NCBI GenBank assembly: GCA_947164865.1
Contig: CAMUYA010000012.1
Span: 1 to 64,000, forward strand
Direction: 5' to 3'
Source of the DNA: an uncultured Lachnospiraceae bacterium
Lineage (GTDB): Bacteria; Bacillota; Clostridia; Lachnospirales; Lachnospiraceae
Length of the DNA stretch: 64,000 nt
The notes under the pieces were generated by a model. That model saw only the letters and a list, made by a program, of their open reading frames with translations. It was not told the DNA's origin and made no database searches. Below, in pieces: positions 44,084-53,156 of the stretch. Position numbers and translations under genes: made by a program. The number at the start of each line of letters is the position of its first letter. Within the stretch, counting starts at the first letter, position 1.

Positions 44084-44117
44084 AAGGGAGTGTAAAAAGC
44101 ACTCAATACACTCCCAT
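44084..44117 (-). terminator. Terminator after the YD/DUF5648 remnant
   Basis: GGGAGTGTA / TACACTCCC stem (44086-44115) with a 12-nt loop, followed on the minus strand by TTGTGTATG. About 20 nt beyond the stop. Confidence 0.6.
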
Positions 44118-44137
44118 TAGAATTTGATAACTATTTT

Positions 44138-44866
44138 CTATAATCCATACCAAGCTATGCTCTCATATTTCCATCCCTGTGCCTCAAGTTTGTCCCGTTC
44201 GCGCGTACTGGTTGTATAATGGTGAGATCCTGCCCCTGTAGCATTTGGATTATAAAGCCTGTAAAGTGGTTTCCCCGTTTCTTTGGATTCTGAATACCAT
44301 CCAATATCTTCATATTTCCACCCCTTATCCACGAGTCTATTCCCTTCTTTCCTGCTAGTGGTGTAGAAGTGCTCACCACTGTTTGGATTGTATAGACGGA
44401 AAAGCATATCATATCCTTCCGGAACATCCCTCTTGGCATCTTCCGGTATATATTCCTTATTAGAGAAGAACTGCCACTCATAATCCACTACTTCAATTAA
44501 TTCAGAATTAATATAATATGCGTCTTTTACTATTTCTCCTGCCTCGTCATATACCGTTTCATATGTATCAAGACGATCGTCGCCAATCTTTTCCCATTCA
44601 CTAATTCTTATCGGATATCCCTTTGCACTATAATCGATTGTGCGAACACGTGTACCATCTGAAATCGTATTCGTAACAGATATCAGAACCCCCTTCTCAT
44701 CATATTCATACTTGAATTCTTGCTGAGAATAACCAGCATTCCACCAGGCCACTTCGTTCCCGCTCCTATCATATAGAACACTCCTGTTCGGGCCTTTTCC
44801 ATCGTAGGTTGTTCCTCTCCAAAGAATTCCACTATCGGAATAATCATATATGAAATATAACTGCTC
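44138..44866 (-). pseudogene. 5'-truncated YD-like and DUF5648 repeat protein
   Basis: The frame is open from TGA at about 44869 to 44138 without a good start codon. The N-terminal part reads YDYSDSGILWRGTTYDGKG, LYDRSGNEVAWWNAG and FKYEYDEKGVL, like RHS/YD-type repeats; the C-terminal 95 residues are two DUF5648-like repeats (LFRLYNPNSGEHFYTTS, LYRLYNPNATGAGSHHYTTS, each ending in a GW-K-Y-E-x-I-x-WY pattern). GTG at 44752 would give 204 residues but has no ribosome site and would discard homologous sequence. Its last repeat is close to that of the surface protein at 62820. Probably a fragment of a lost surface protein. Confidence 0.7.
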
Positions 44867-44869
44867 TCA

Positions 44870-45200
44870 TATAAAAATCCTTCCCTTCATAATCATTTTT
44901 ATCGATAGTTTTAATCAAGAGAGTTACATAAGGGATTATAAGGCGTTTTATGACTTGTGTCAATCGCGCGTCGCCATTCATACAGATTATATTATATGTC
45001 ATGCGCGCACTTTCAATTTACTTACACCATTAGCCTTTTTTCTTTTTTCTTTTGGCCATATGAATGGCTTCCCGTCCGATAAAAAAATGCAAAAAAAGAA
45101 TCCCAGCTATTAACTGAGATTCAGATATGCGCATTTTATTTACGGTATCTTGGTTGTATTAATTTAGTAGGATTTATTTGGTTGTATTTATTTGGCTGAA
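44870..45200. other. AT-rich intergenic stretch
   Basis: About 330 nt with no convincing gene. It contains the acyltransferase terminator (45098-45122) and a run of TTTTTTCTTTTTTCTTTT at about 45035-45052. A weak repeat TTTATTTGG-TTGTATT occurs at 45150-45195. Confidence 0.5.
45086..45122 (-). terminator. Terminator of the acyltransferase gene
   Basis: GAATCCCAG / CTGAGATTC stem (one G-U pair) at 45098-45122, followed on the minus strand by TTTTTTTGCATTTTTTT. About 80 nt after the stop. Confidence 0.8.
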
Positions 45201-46031
45201 TTAATAATAATCAACCCGTCCGGTATTATCAAATATGGGTGTATAGATATTATCCTTCGGGTCTATTCCCGCCATTTTGCACACCTCTTCATGGGTGCGT
45301 ATGGTCAGATCCTTTTCCCTCTCTTTTATCGGAAGATCTTTATCCGGGAAAAGCGGCTCGCCTATGTGAAGAGTAAGCGTAGCGATCTGTCTGAAGATAT
45401 GTTTTCTTATCCGGCCGGGCTCCCGATATGAAAAAGCAAGGGGAAGAACAGGCTTATCAGTCTCACATGCAAGGAATGATGCCCCTCGCTTAAAAGGGCG
45501 TATGGGTGCGTAGAATTCCCACATGCTTCCCTCGGAATATATATGGAGCCAGCCATGATCGTTCTTCAAAAGATCGCGGACGGTTTTCAGATATGTTTTC
45601 GTCGCCGCCATGTTTGATTCCGGGATCGGAATACCTCCCACAAGGCGCACCAGCGGGCCGTCCTTATCGTTCACATTTGCAGCCCAGGAAAGCAGATATG
45701 GCTTAAATGGTCTGATCGACCTCATCACAGCGATATAATCCCACATATGCACATGATTTGAAACAGATATCACGCCTTCATTAAGCACCTCACGGTGTTT
45801 TTTCAGATTCTGCCTTCCTTCGATCCTGAGGCCAAGGCGCAGTCTGCACATTGGAAACACGATGGTATTTAACAGGAAACGAACACATCCCTGCTTGAAT
45901 AAAAAGAAGTGGGATCTGTCTATATACGGATACTTCCCATCAAATACGATCCCCCGATCCATAGTGATCTTGAGATAGTGCTTATCTGTCTGCTCCGGAT
46001 ATGGATATTTTTTCGTTTTGGGATCAAACAT
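45201..46031 (-). CDS. 1-acyl-glycerol-3-phosphate acyltransferase-like
   Basis: 276-residue PlsC-family acyltransferase. The catalytic motif is ISVSNHVHMWDYIAVM (H-x4-D) at about residue 92; the phosphate-binding motif is YSEGSMWEFYAPIRPFKRG at about 165, and a third motif PVLPLAF follows. It transfers a fatty acyl group to a lysophosphatidic acid or similar acceptor at the membrane inner face. The N-terminal 60 residues are longer than in minimal PlsC and polar, with no clear membrane helix. AGAGGAAAT precedes the ATG. tRNA-Pro lies upstream. Confidence 0.85.
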   Translation of the reverse strand: MFDPKTKKYPYPEQTDKHYLKITMDRGIVFDGKYPYIDRSHFFLFKQGCVRFLLNTIVFPMCRLRLGLRIEGRQNLKKHREVLNEGVISVSNHVHMWDYIAVMRSIRPFKPYLLSWAANVNDKDGPLVRLVGGIPIPESNMAATKTYLKTVRDLLKNDHGWLHIYSEGSMWEFYAPIRPFKRGASFLACETDKPVLPLAFSYREPGRIRKHIFRQIATLTLHIGEPLFPDKDLPIKEREKDLTIRTHEEVCKMAGIDPKDNIYTPIFDNTGRVDYY

Positions 46032-46127
46032 ATTTCCTCTTTTTCTTTACTCTTTTTCCGTAAAAGAATAAAGAGCCGCTTGCGACTCTTTGCTTGCCGG
46101 CAGTGCTTGCACGGAGATATGACAAAA

Positions 46128-46199
46128 TCGGGGTGGCGGGAATCGAACCCACTGCCTCCACATCCCAAATGTGGCAGTCTACCAATGACCTACACCCCG
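46128..46199 (-). tRNA. tRNA-Pro (anticodon TGG)
   Basis: Acceptor CGGGGTG pairs with CACCCCG, D-arm has GTAGGTCATTGGTAGAC, anticodon stem CCACA/TGTGG encloses TTTGGGA (anticodon TGG), and the T-arm is GTGGGTTCGATTCCCGC. CCA is not encoded. Confidence 0.95.
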
Positions 46200-46277
46200 A
46201 AACGGCAAGTGATATTATTACATTTTTTTATGTGAAAGTCAACTAAAACACCTCATATCAGCTTTCGTATTTGAGTC

Positions 46278-47096
46278 CTACATATTCCCCATAAGAGTGT
46301 CCTTGATGACTCCTATGCACTCCCGCGTCATGTTGGTAAGAAGATATACGACATGCGAATCGGCCGCTATGCCCACTACATGCTTGCCGCCCTGCTTTTT
46401 TGCTATCGAGGTGCCGCGAAACACGTGGAAATTATTGGTTATTATTCCTATATGATCATTCTCGGGATCAAGAAATTCATAGCTGTACAGGATATTCTGG
46501 ATGGTATTCTCAGCCTTATCTTCAGCTATTATTCTGTCGGGCTCTATTCCCTTTTTGACAAGATAATCCTTCATTGCACTGCCTTCCGGCTGCGGCTCGT
46601 TAGGTCCCTGCCCGCCGGTGCATATAGCGATGGTCCCGGGATTCTCCGATAGGTACTCATACGCCCTGTCAAGCCGGTATTTGAGCACCACGCTTGGTCC
46701 GCTGCTCCTTACCTGAGCACCCAGAACGATCACATAATCAAGGTCTTCTTCTCCCTTAGCGGCAAATCCGCTTATGATGAAACCCTCGATGAATAAGAAT
46801 AAAGCTATCCCTGACGAGAAAAGAGAGATGACCGTTATCTTCATCCACTTGGGAAGTTTCTGCCAAAGCCTGATCCTTCTAAGCACTTCCATCAGGATGC
46901 ATACAAATCCCAGAAATGCCCATACAAGATAGAAATTTGTTCCGCTCCCTGCACGCCGTGCCACAAGTGCATACACGAAAAAAAAGATACCCGCCGCGAT
47001 CCAAATAATTGTGGGTATCAGATTTTTAACTATTCGCACTAAACCTTCTGTGCCATTCGTTTTCTTTGTGTTATTCTTACTTTTTCCGTTTTCCAT
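46278..47096 (-). CDS. YdcF/SanA-like DUF218 membrane protein
   Basis: 272 residues. Three hydrophobic helices (about 25-45, 52-72, 85-110) precede a DUF218 domain (about 115-265). Signature elements: YVIVLGAQVRSSGPSVVLKYRLDRA, AICTGGQGPNEPQPEGSAMKDYLV, EDKAENTIQNI and IITNNFHVFRG. DUF218 proteins such as YdcF and SanA are involved in envelope integrity; the reaction is not established. The ATG at 47096 has no strong ribosome site. Located between tRNA-Pro and the yfcE-type gene. Confidence 0.87.
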   Translation of the reverse strand: MENGKSKNNTKKTNGTEGLVRIVKNLIPTIIWIAAGIFFFVYALVARRAGSGTNFYLVWAFLGFVCILMEVLRRIRLWQKLPKWMKITVISLFSSGIALFLFIEGFIISGFAAKGEEDLDYVIVLGAQVRSSGPSVVLKYRLDRAYEYLSENPGTIAICTGGQGPNEPQPEGSAMKDYLVKKGIEPDRIIAEDKAENTIQNILYSYEFLDPENDHIGIITNNFHVFRGTSIAKKQGGKHVVGIAADSHVVYLLTNMTRECIGVIKDTLMGNM

Positions 47097-47197
47097 TATC
47101 AGTTAAACATCTACATCGTTAAGCCTCATGTTACCGGCTTCTTTAAGATGGTGGTGTGGAAAGGATTCCTGCATACTCTGCCATATTCGGCTGCACC

Positions 47198-47674
47198 TTA
47201 CAGATATGCTATCGTAAAGTGCACATCACCGAATCTGTCAGTCTCCATAAGCATATACGAAGGTCTTCTTCCCTCCTGGCGGGGATATGAAAGAGACCCG
47301 GGATTTACAGCGTAAACACCGCCTTCAAATCTAACCTCCGGCTTATGGGTGTGGCCGTAAATAACCACATCAAAGCCTCTGGCTCTCGCCTCATCCATTA
47401 TAAGCTCCGGCCCCATGGAGACATGATATCTGTGGCCATGAGTGATAAGGCATTTATACTTTCCGATGGTCAATTCCACCTCTGACGGAAGCTCTGTAAA
47501 GAAATCGTTGTTTCCGCTCACCATATAAACAGGACACTGCGCTGCCTGTGAGATCGCCACTTCGCTGCCCTCGATATCGCCGCAGTGGATCACCATATCC
47601 GGTTTTACAAGCTCCAACACCTTGAAATAATTGGCATTGCTTCTGTGTGTATCGCTTACGATAAGTACTTTCAT
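47198..47674 (-). CDS. YfcE/MJ0936-type metallophosphoesterase
   Basis: 158-residue calcineurin-like phosphodiesterase. Metal-binding motifs: IVSDTHRS (DxH), HCGDIEGS (GDxxG), MVSGNNDF (GNHD variant GNND), ITHGHRY and YGHTHKP. Typical of small bacterial YfcE enzymes that act on phosphodiesters in vitro; true substrate unknown. It overlaps rdgB by 4 nt, a widely conserved rdgB-yfcE pair in Clostridia, suggesting nucleotide housekeeping. Confidence 0.93.
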   Translation of the reverse strand: MKVLIVSDTHRSNANYFKVLELVKPDMVIHCGDIEGSEVAISQAAQCPVYMVSGNNDFFTELPSEVELTIGKYKCLITHGHRYHVSMGPELIMDEARARGFDVVIYGHTHKPEVRFEGGVYAVNPGSLSYPRQEGRRPSYMLMETDRFGDVHFTIAYL

Positions 47675-48261
47675 GCTTTCTTAAGCTCTTCCTTCATAAG
47701 TTTCAGGGCTTTTCCTCTGTGGCTGATCTTATTCTTCTCCGATTCGGGGATCTCCGCCGTGGTACACCCTAGCTCAGGGACATAGAATATAGGATCGAAT
47801 CCGAACCCGTGCTCCCCTTTTTCCTCAAAACCGATCTGACCTTCTATGGTGGCCCTGACACATTTTTCCTTTCCGTCCGGAAAGACCGCTGCGATGGCAC
47901 AGACGAATCTGGCGCTGCGTTCAGCCCCTTCTTTGCCTTCAAGGCGTCTGATTATATCGGCATTCTTCACACTGTATGGTGTTTCATGACCGAGATATCT
48001 TGCGGAGTATATTCCGGGCTCACCGCCGAGTGCATCCACTTCAAGTCCCGAATCATCAGCAAGGACAAGATCATCCGGAAGGAGTTTTGAAACCGCCCTG
48101 GCCTTTATCATAGCATTCTCTTCAAATGTTTTCCCGTCTTCTTCAATCTCGGGATCCACTCCCGCTTCCTTCATGGATACTATCTCATATCCCGAATCGG
48201 ACATTATATCCCTGATCTCCCTCATTTTCCCCTGATTACCGGTTGCAAATACTAGTCTCAA
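47671..48261 (-). CDS. rdgB: XTP/dITP diphosphatase (RdgB/HAM1)
   Basis: 196 residues. Hydrolyses inosine and xanthosine triphosphates to monophosphates to keep them out of nucleic acids. N-terminal FATGNQGKMREIRDI, central ADDSGLEVDALGGEPGIYSARYLG and C-terminal GFGFDPIFYVPE with KNKISHRGKAL are the family signatures. Length is normal. It overlaps both neighbours by 4 nt (amidase-like upstream, metallophosphoesterase downstream), so expression is coupled. Confidence 0.96.
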   Translation of the reverse strand: MRLVFATGNQGKMREIRDIMSDSGYEIVSMKEAGVDPEIEEDGKTFEENAMIKARAVSKLLPDDLVLADDSGLEVDALGGEPGIYSARYLGHETPYSVKNADIIRRLEGKEGAERSARFVCAIAAVFPDGKEKCVRATIEGQIGFEEKGEHGFGFDPIFYVPELGCTTAEIPESEKNKISHRGKALKLMKEELKKA

Positions 48262-49379
48262 TTCTCACACACCTCTTCTATCGCATTTATAATGCCTTCC
48301 GCTATCTTTTTTCTGTATCTTTCATCCTTGAGGAATCCGTATTCCTTTTCGTTTGTCAGATATCCGATACTGATACGTGCCGAAGGTTTCTCGATCATCT
48401 TCAAAATATCGTCCGCCTGCGCTTCATCTATAACCGTAGCCTTATCGCTGGCCGAAATCGCAATATTCCGCAAAAAAGTTTCCGCTATCAGAGCATTGTT
48501 AACACCCGGAAGGAAAAACTCATCGTTATAAACCGCTCTCATTCCGTATTCCTGCGGATCAGTGCTCTCGGACAGCTCCAGAAATATCACCACATCCGCT
48601 TCACTGTCTCTGATAAATGCAAATATTTCGTCTTCCGTTCTTGCATTCCCCGGGGTTCTGGCGGAATAAATCCTTGCAACAGCCTTTTCCGAAGAAGTGC
48701 TTCCCCCTCCCGATAAAGGATCCTGTCCGGCAAGAGCTTCATTTTCAGCCAAAATACCGATGGCACTCTCCGCCACTTTTGCGGTAACATCATCCGCATC
48801 CCTCATATCGTATGCCGGCACAAGAAGTATCACTTTTTCGTACCTGTCATGAGCCTTGTACGGTGTGATCACAAGCTTTCCGCTTTCCTTTGAGATATCG
48901 TAATCCCACACGCCATCCATAAGAAGTGATATGTGAAGCTCACCTGAATATTCTCTGTAGGCCGCGCTTACTATATGATCTGTTGCACCCTCTATAACGG
49001 TATTTTCGAAATTACCGGCCATTGCCCCCTTTATCCTGATGAACAGAGTATGATCCTGATAATAGCTTTCGACGGAGATCCCGTTTGACATGGCAGTCAT
49101 CGGAATGGGCACCGTAAAGCTTTCGCTTCCGGCAATGCTGTTTGTGTTCATGACCGTCCAATCGGTGGTCACTTCCTGATCAAAAGCTCCGGAATAGATA
49201 TCTTTGGTGATCTCCTCGTCTATCACGACCGATTTGGTCATGGAACGATACGCTGTTCCGGCACAGATAAGCAAAAAAAGGCACAACAATAAAACGAATT
49301 CCACAGTGCTTTTATACCATGGTCTTTCGTAATCTTCTTCCTGTATTGTGCTTACTTCTTCTCCGTATCTTAAGGTCAT
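48258..49379 (-). CDS. Amidase_3-like protein lacking zinc ligands
   Basis: 373 residues. One N-terminal membrane helix (about 27-47) precedes a beta-rich region (about 60-185) and a C-terminal domain (about 190-370) with the outline of N-acetylmuramoyl-L-alanine amidase_3. Where active enzymes have D-P-G-H-G-G this protein reads LLVPAYDM; the E and H positions (H-A-N/D strand) read VVIFLELSES; and the final V-E-x-G-F-L-S-N reads ISIGYLTNEKE. All expected zinc ligands are thus missing, so it is probably a non-catalytic peptidoglycan-binding or regulatory homologue. It sits in the THUMP methyltransferase-amidase-rdgB-yfcE cluster, overlapping rdgB by 4 nt. Confidence 0.75.
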   Translation of the reverse strand: MTLRYGEEVSTIQEEDYERPWYKSTVEFVLLLCLFLLICAGTAYRSMTKSVVIDEEITKDIYSGAFDQEVTTDWTVMNTNSIAGSESFTVPIPMTAMSNGISVESYYQDHTLFIRIKGAMAGNFENTVIEGATDHIVSAAYREYSGELHISLLMDGVWDYDISKESGKLVITPYKAHDRYEKVILLVPAYDMRDADDVTAKVAESAIGILAENEALAGQDPLSGGGSTSSEKAVARIYSARTPGNARTEDEIFAFIRDSEADVVIFLELSESTDPQEYGMRAVYNDEFFLPGVNNALIAETFLRNIAISASDKATVIDEAQADDILKMIEKPSARISIGYLTNEKEYGFLKDERYRKKIAEGIINAIEEVCEN

Positions 49380-49388
49380 ATTGGTTCT

Positions 49389-50561
49389 TTATTTCCGGTC
49401 TTTTTTTATTGCCTGATTTCCTGCTTTGGGCGGCTTAGGCCCAAGGAACTGATAAAAATATGTCTTCATCATTCCATTGTATATCTTCCGGTTCTTGTCG
49501 GCCTTTCGTCCGATGTCCCTTTCGGCATTTTCGTATGAAGTGATAAGGAACATGCTCCATGAATCCAGAAGAGCGTATCTTTCACCGATCATACGATACA
49601 GAGCGGGCATCTCATCCTTATCGGAAAGCCTTTCGCCATAAGGCGGATTTGTTATGATAAATCCATACTTTTTGGGGTGGCTGAGCATGGCTGCATCTCT
49701 TTTCTGAAAATGTATCAGCTTTTCCACTCCGGCAAGACGCGCATTTTCTCTGGATATCTTTACCATCTCGTCATCAAGGTCGTATCCCTGTATATCCGTT
49801 TCGATATTGGTATCAACAAGTTCCTGAGCTTCGCTTACCGCATCATACCACAGTTTTTTCGGAATTACATGTGTCCATTTTTCGGCAGCAAAGCTGCGGT
49901 TCATCCCGGGCGCCATATTGGCGGCCATCATCGCGGCCTCGATGGGTATGGTCCCACTCCCGCAAAAAGGATCCACAAGTATCCTGTCTCCCCGCCATGG
50001 TGTAAGCATTATAAGGCCTGCTGCCAGATTCTCCGCTATGGGAGCCTTGGCTGTGAGCTTGCGGTAGCCCCTTTTATGGAGGGATTCACCCGTGGTATCA
50101 AGCCCTACCGTCACTTCGTCTTTCAGGATAAATACTCTGAGCGGGAAAGATTCTCCGCTTTCCTCAAACCAGCTTGTCCCATATACTTCTTTAAGTCTCT
50201 CGACCATGGCCTTTTTCATGATCGACTGGATATCCGAAGGTGAAAAAAGCTTTGATTTTACGCTGGCAGCCTTTGCCACCCAGAATTTCCCATCCTTCGG
50301 GATCCACTCTTCCCATGGAAGATTCTTAGTTCCCTGGAAGAGTTCCTCAAAACTCTCCGCGCGGAAAGTTCCTATGCTTATCAGTATTCTCTCCGCAGAG
50401 CGAAGGAATATGTTTGCACGGCACACCGCATCGTAATCTCCCGTGAAGGAGACTCTTCCGTCCGTTACCGAACTGACATCATATCCGAGGTCCGTTATTT
50501 CTCTTTTTAATACCGACTCCATGCCGAAATGGCAGGGTGCGATTATCTCAAATGTTTTCAT
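49389..50561 (-). CDS. THUMP-domain 23S rRNA methyltransferase (RlmL/YpsC-like)
   Basis: 390 residues. An N-terminal ferredoxin-like and THUMP segment (about 1-155) is followed by a Rossmann methyltransferase: VDPFCGSGTIPIEAAMMA (SAM binding), GYDLDDEMVKISRENA and catalytic ITNPPYGERL. The last motif is typical of guanine-N2 methyltransferases. Length matches B. subtilis YpsC and the N-terminal half of RlmL. Position on 23S rRNA (around G2445 in E. coli) is inferred from the family. It is 10 nt upstream of the amidase-like gene. Confidence 0.92.
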   Translation of the reverse strand: MKTFEIIAPCHFGMESVLKREITDLGYDVSSVTDGRVSFTGDYDAVCRANIFLRSAERILISIGTFRAESFEELFQGTKNLPWEEWIPKDGKFWVAKAASVKSKLFSPSDIQSIMKKAMVERLKEVYGTSWFEESGESFPLRVFILKDEVTVGLDTTGESLHKRGYRKLTAKAPIAENLAAGLIMLTPWRGDRILVDPFCGSGTIPIEAAMMAANMAPGMNRSFAAEKWTHVIPKKLWYDAVSEAQELVDTNIETDIQGYDLDDEMVKISRENARLAGVEKLIHFQKRDAAMLSHPKKYGFIITNPPYGERLSDKDEMPALYRMIGERYALLDSWSMFLITSYENAERDIGRKADKNRKIYNGMMKTYFYQFLGPKPPKAGNQAIKKDRK

Positions 50562-50566
50562 AAATC

Positions 50567-51829
50567 CTATTCGTGAATGTAAAACGCCATCGCTCCGTGG
50601 GAAGGAATAGCAGCGGTAATGCTTTCGGTGAAATCTCCTGTCTGTCCGCTCCAGAGCTCGGTAGCCGGAACAGGGCCCGATATCTCAAGCTCATCCAGCG
50701 GAAGCTTTATCTCACCATCGGAATCCCCCGCATTGAATAATGCAACATACATTCCTCCTTCGCTTGATATGGCTGTCCACACGATAAACTCATTTCCGTC
50801 CACATCCGTGCGTAGCACCTGATGAGCATGACGTGAATCCCTGTGCATCCTGAGGATGCCCTCATTGGTGATAAGGCCCATGGTAAACTCGTCAAATCCG
50901 GTCATCTCCCCGCCTATCATAAGAGGTGAACGCATGATGCTCCACAGAGTCATCATTGTGATCTGCTCATCCTTGGTAAATTTGGTTCTGTTATTCTTAT
51001 CGTAATCCTGCTTTAACGGTCCGATCGGAAGCATATCCGCGTCGGGATAGTGACCTGCCCCTGCATGGATGCTCCACTTCTCCGCTCTCTCAAACATCGC
51101 ATACAGAAGATCCCACTCATCCCAGAAATCATCCGTTATGCGCCACATATTTGCGACCTTCTTATAAAGCTCGGACTTTTCAAGCAGAGCAGGGCCCGGC
51201 GAGAGTGAAAGCACCATATCTCTTCCGCAGTTCTGAAGGGCCTCGGAGAGCATGATCATCTCCTTTTCCTCATGAGGAAGCTCCCTGCAGATATCGTCAC
51301 ACTTGATAAAATCTACTCCCCACTCGGCATAAAGCTTAAATATGGAATCGTAATAAGCCCTGCCGTTCTCATCGGGAGTGGTCCCGTACATGTCGGGATT
51401 CCATACGCAGATGCTGTTAAATCTTGCCGCATCGCGGGCCGTTTTATCGGTACCGAGAATGGGAAGATTTTTATGTACCGCCTGACGCGGTATTCCCCTC
51501 ATTATATGAATTCCGAATTTGAGCCCGAGAGAGTGAACATACTCGGCAAGAGGTGCAAAGCCTTTTCCGTCCGCCGCTGAGGGGAATCTGTTGGGCGCGG
51601 GCATAAGCCTTCCATACTCATCCATGCACAGATCCGCAAAGGGTCTGTATTCATGTGAAGTTGCTCCGGGCTCATACCACTGGATGTCCACAACGACATA
51701 TTCCCAGCCGTATTCTTTAAGGTTTTCAGCCATAAACTCGGCATTTTGTCTTACTTCTTTTTCGGTAACAGCCGCCCCGTAACAATCCCAGCTGTTCCAT
51801 CCCATAGGTGCGATCGCAGGTCTGTACAT
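50567..51829 (-). CDS. GH27 alpha-galactosidase-like glycosidase
   Basis: About 420 residues, no signal peptide, so cytosolic. (beta/alpha)8 barrel with APMGWNSWDCYG at residue 6, YVVVDIQWYEPG, the nucleophile in VDFIKCDDICR (about residue 178) and the acid/base in WRITDDFWDEW (about 232); a beta-sandwich domain follows (about 330-420). GH27 enzymes release terminal alpha-galactose (or alpha-N-acetylgalactosamine, or beta-arabinopyranose) residues from oligosaccharides such as raffinose or galactomannan fragments. ATG at 51829 has GGGAGGAA about 6 nt upstream. It lies 5 nt from the methyltransferase start, perhaps on the same transcript. Confidence 0.9.
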   Translation of the reverse strand: MYRPAIAPMGWNSWDCYGAAVTEKEVRQNAEFMAENLKEYGWEYVVVDIQWYEPGATSHEYRPFADLCMDEYGRLMPAPNRFPSAADGKGFAPLAEYVHSLGLKFGIHIMRGIPRQAVHKNLPILGTDKTARDAARFNSICVWNPDMYGTTPDENGRAYYDSIFKLYAEWGVDFIKCDDICRELPHEEKEMIMLSEALQNCGRDMVLSLSPGPALLEKSELYKKVANMWRITDDFWDEWDLLYAMFERAEKWSIHAGAGHYPDADMLPIGPLKQDYDKNNRTKFTKDEQITMMTLWSIMRSPLMIGGEMTGFDEFTMGLITNEGILRMHRDSRHAHQVLRTDVDGNEFIVWTAISSEGGMYVALFNAGDSDGEIKLPLDELEISGPVPATELWSGQTGDFTESITAAIPSHGAMAFYIHE

Positions 51830-51885
51830 AAATATTCCTCCCAAGTAAAACGATGTAAATATATAGCCTTATTATTTTACTATAA

Positions 51886-52749
51886 TTATTTATCCTTGTA
51901 TAGAATCTCTCCGATATCTCCGCTCATAATTACCTGCGGCGCAAGTTTTTTGTCGGCCCCCTCGGCTTTGATTATCTCGCTTGTTATCTTTTTTATCTTC
52001 TGTGAAGACCAGTCCCATGTGTTCAAAAGGATACAGTCCATTCCGTTTCTGACCGCCACCCTGAAATCACTGTCCGGATCGTTTCCGACCATTACGCATT
52101 CGGATTTACCCAGCTTCTCCCCCTTAAGAAGTGCTTCCATGAATTCCTTTTGGGGTTTCATCATCTCAAGATCCGATGAAATATAGATCGCATCAAAATA
52201 CGGAAGTATCCCGCTCTGCTCTATTTCGGGATATGTGAATATTCTCTGTGCATTAGAAAGAAGATATACTCCCTTACCTTCCTCTTTAAGCTTTTTTAAA
52301 GTTGAGATCGTGTTTTTATACGGACGCATGAGCTTCCTTGAATGGACCCGGAAAAGGTTCAGCATACAGAAAATAAACTCACTTTCCGCTACTATCTTCA
52401 AAGCCTTTTCTTTATCTTTTCCGGCATACATCCCTCGAAGCTCATCCACAGGGGTTCCTCCTATCATCGCGGCGGATCTGTGTGATACCGGAGTCTCAAA
52501 AAACAGCCTTGCAAACACATTCTCAAGCTTTATCTCGGGGTGTTCGATTTTCTTTTCTCTTCTGTACCTTTGCCTCTCCTCGAAATCTTCGCGCCAAAAA
52601 GCTTCAGATAACGCCTTTCCGGTCCATTTGCACCCATAGACGTTAAACTGCTCCGCAAGCAGCTTCCATAAAGAGGGCTTACGCTCATCCGTTGAGATAT
52701 CAAGAAGTGTCCCGTATAAATCAAAAATATAGTTTTTGTATTCTTTCAT
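51886..52749 (-). CDS. HAD-family phosphatase/dehalogenase-like
   Basis: 287-residue haloacid dehalogenase superfamily hydrolase. Motif I FDLYGTLLDI at residue 8, motif II LLSNAQRI, motif III lysine in MMKPQKEFMEALLKG and motif IV VMVGNDPDSDFRVA. Cap insertion between motif I and II (about 20-150) is of the C1 type. Substrate is unknown. ATG at 52749 with GAGGAAA upstream; sequence above it in the same frame is repeat-rich non-coding DNA. No operon partner is evident. Confidence 0.88.
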   Translation of the reverse strand: MKEYKNYIFDLYGTLLDISTDERKPSLWKLLAEQFNVYGCKWTGKALSEAFWREDFEERQRYRREKKIEHPEIKLENVFARLFFETPVSHRSAAMIGGTPVDELRGMYAGKDKEKALKIVAESEFIFCMLNLFRVHSRKLMRPYKNTISTLKKLKEEGKGVYLLSNAQRIFTYPEIEQSGILPYFDAIYISSDLEMMKPQKEFMEALLKGEKLGKSECVMVGNDPDSDFRVAVRNGMDCILLNTWDWSSQKIKKITSEIIKAEGADKKLAPQVIMSGDIGEILYKDK

Positions 52750-52809
52750 AGCCGTTTCCTCAGAGAAAAATAGCAGAGTCTGTATGACCCTGCATATAAA
52801 AAACCGCCC

Positions 52810-52972
52810 CGCACGGAGCGAAGACCGAACATAAATATCCGCGTGCGCGGACCGTAGCGGAGCGAAGACCGAACATAAATATCCGTGTGCGCGAGAAGGC
52901 GCATGACGTCCGGGGGACGTCAGCCCTGCGCGGACCGTAGCGGAGCGAAGACCGAACTCTTCGGATATGAAC
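52810..52972. repeat. GC-rich tandem repeats and hairpin near tRNA-Arg
   Basis: Three copies of CGGAGCGAAGACCGAAC at about 52814, 52858 and 52941; the first two continue as ATAAATATCCG-y-GTGCGCG, and copies two and three are preceded by GCGCGGACCGTAG. Between them is a hairpin TGACGTCC-GGG-GGACGTCA (about 52905-52923) within GCGCA/TGCGC arms. GTGCGCGAGAAG in copy two equals part of the adjacent tRNA-Arg 3' end. No gene is present in this stretch. Confidence 0.75.
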
Positions 52973-52981
52973 CGGAGGTTC

Positions 52982-53019
52982 AAAAACCCGAGATAGGCTT
53001 CTGCCTGTCTCGGGTTTTT
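52982..53019 (-). terminator. Terminator of tRNA-Arg
   Basis: AACCCGAGACAGGC / GCCTATCTCGGGTT stem (one G-U pair) followed on the minus strand by TTTTTG, directly after the tRNA. Confidence 0.9.
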
Positions 53020-53021
53020 AG

Positions 53022-53095
<74 letters not shown>

Positions 53096-53156
53096 GAGCA
53101 TGTTGCTACGCAACACGCCCGTGCGCGTAACAACAAAAGGTATTATATTCCACTAT

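Noticed and set aside
52750..52983. N-terminal extension of the HAD phosphatase
   Set aside because: The extended frame runs through GC-rich tandem repeats; a good ribosome site exists at the internal ATG 52749.
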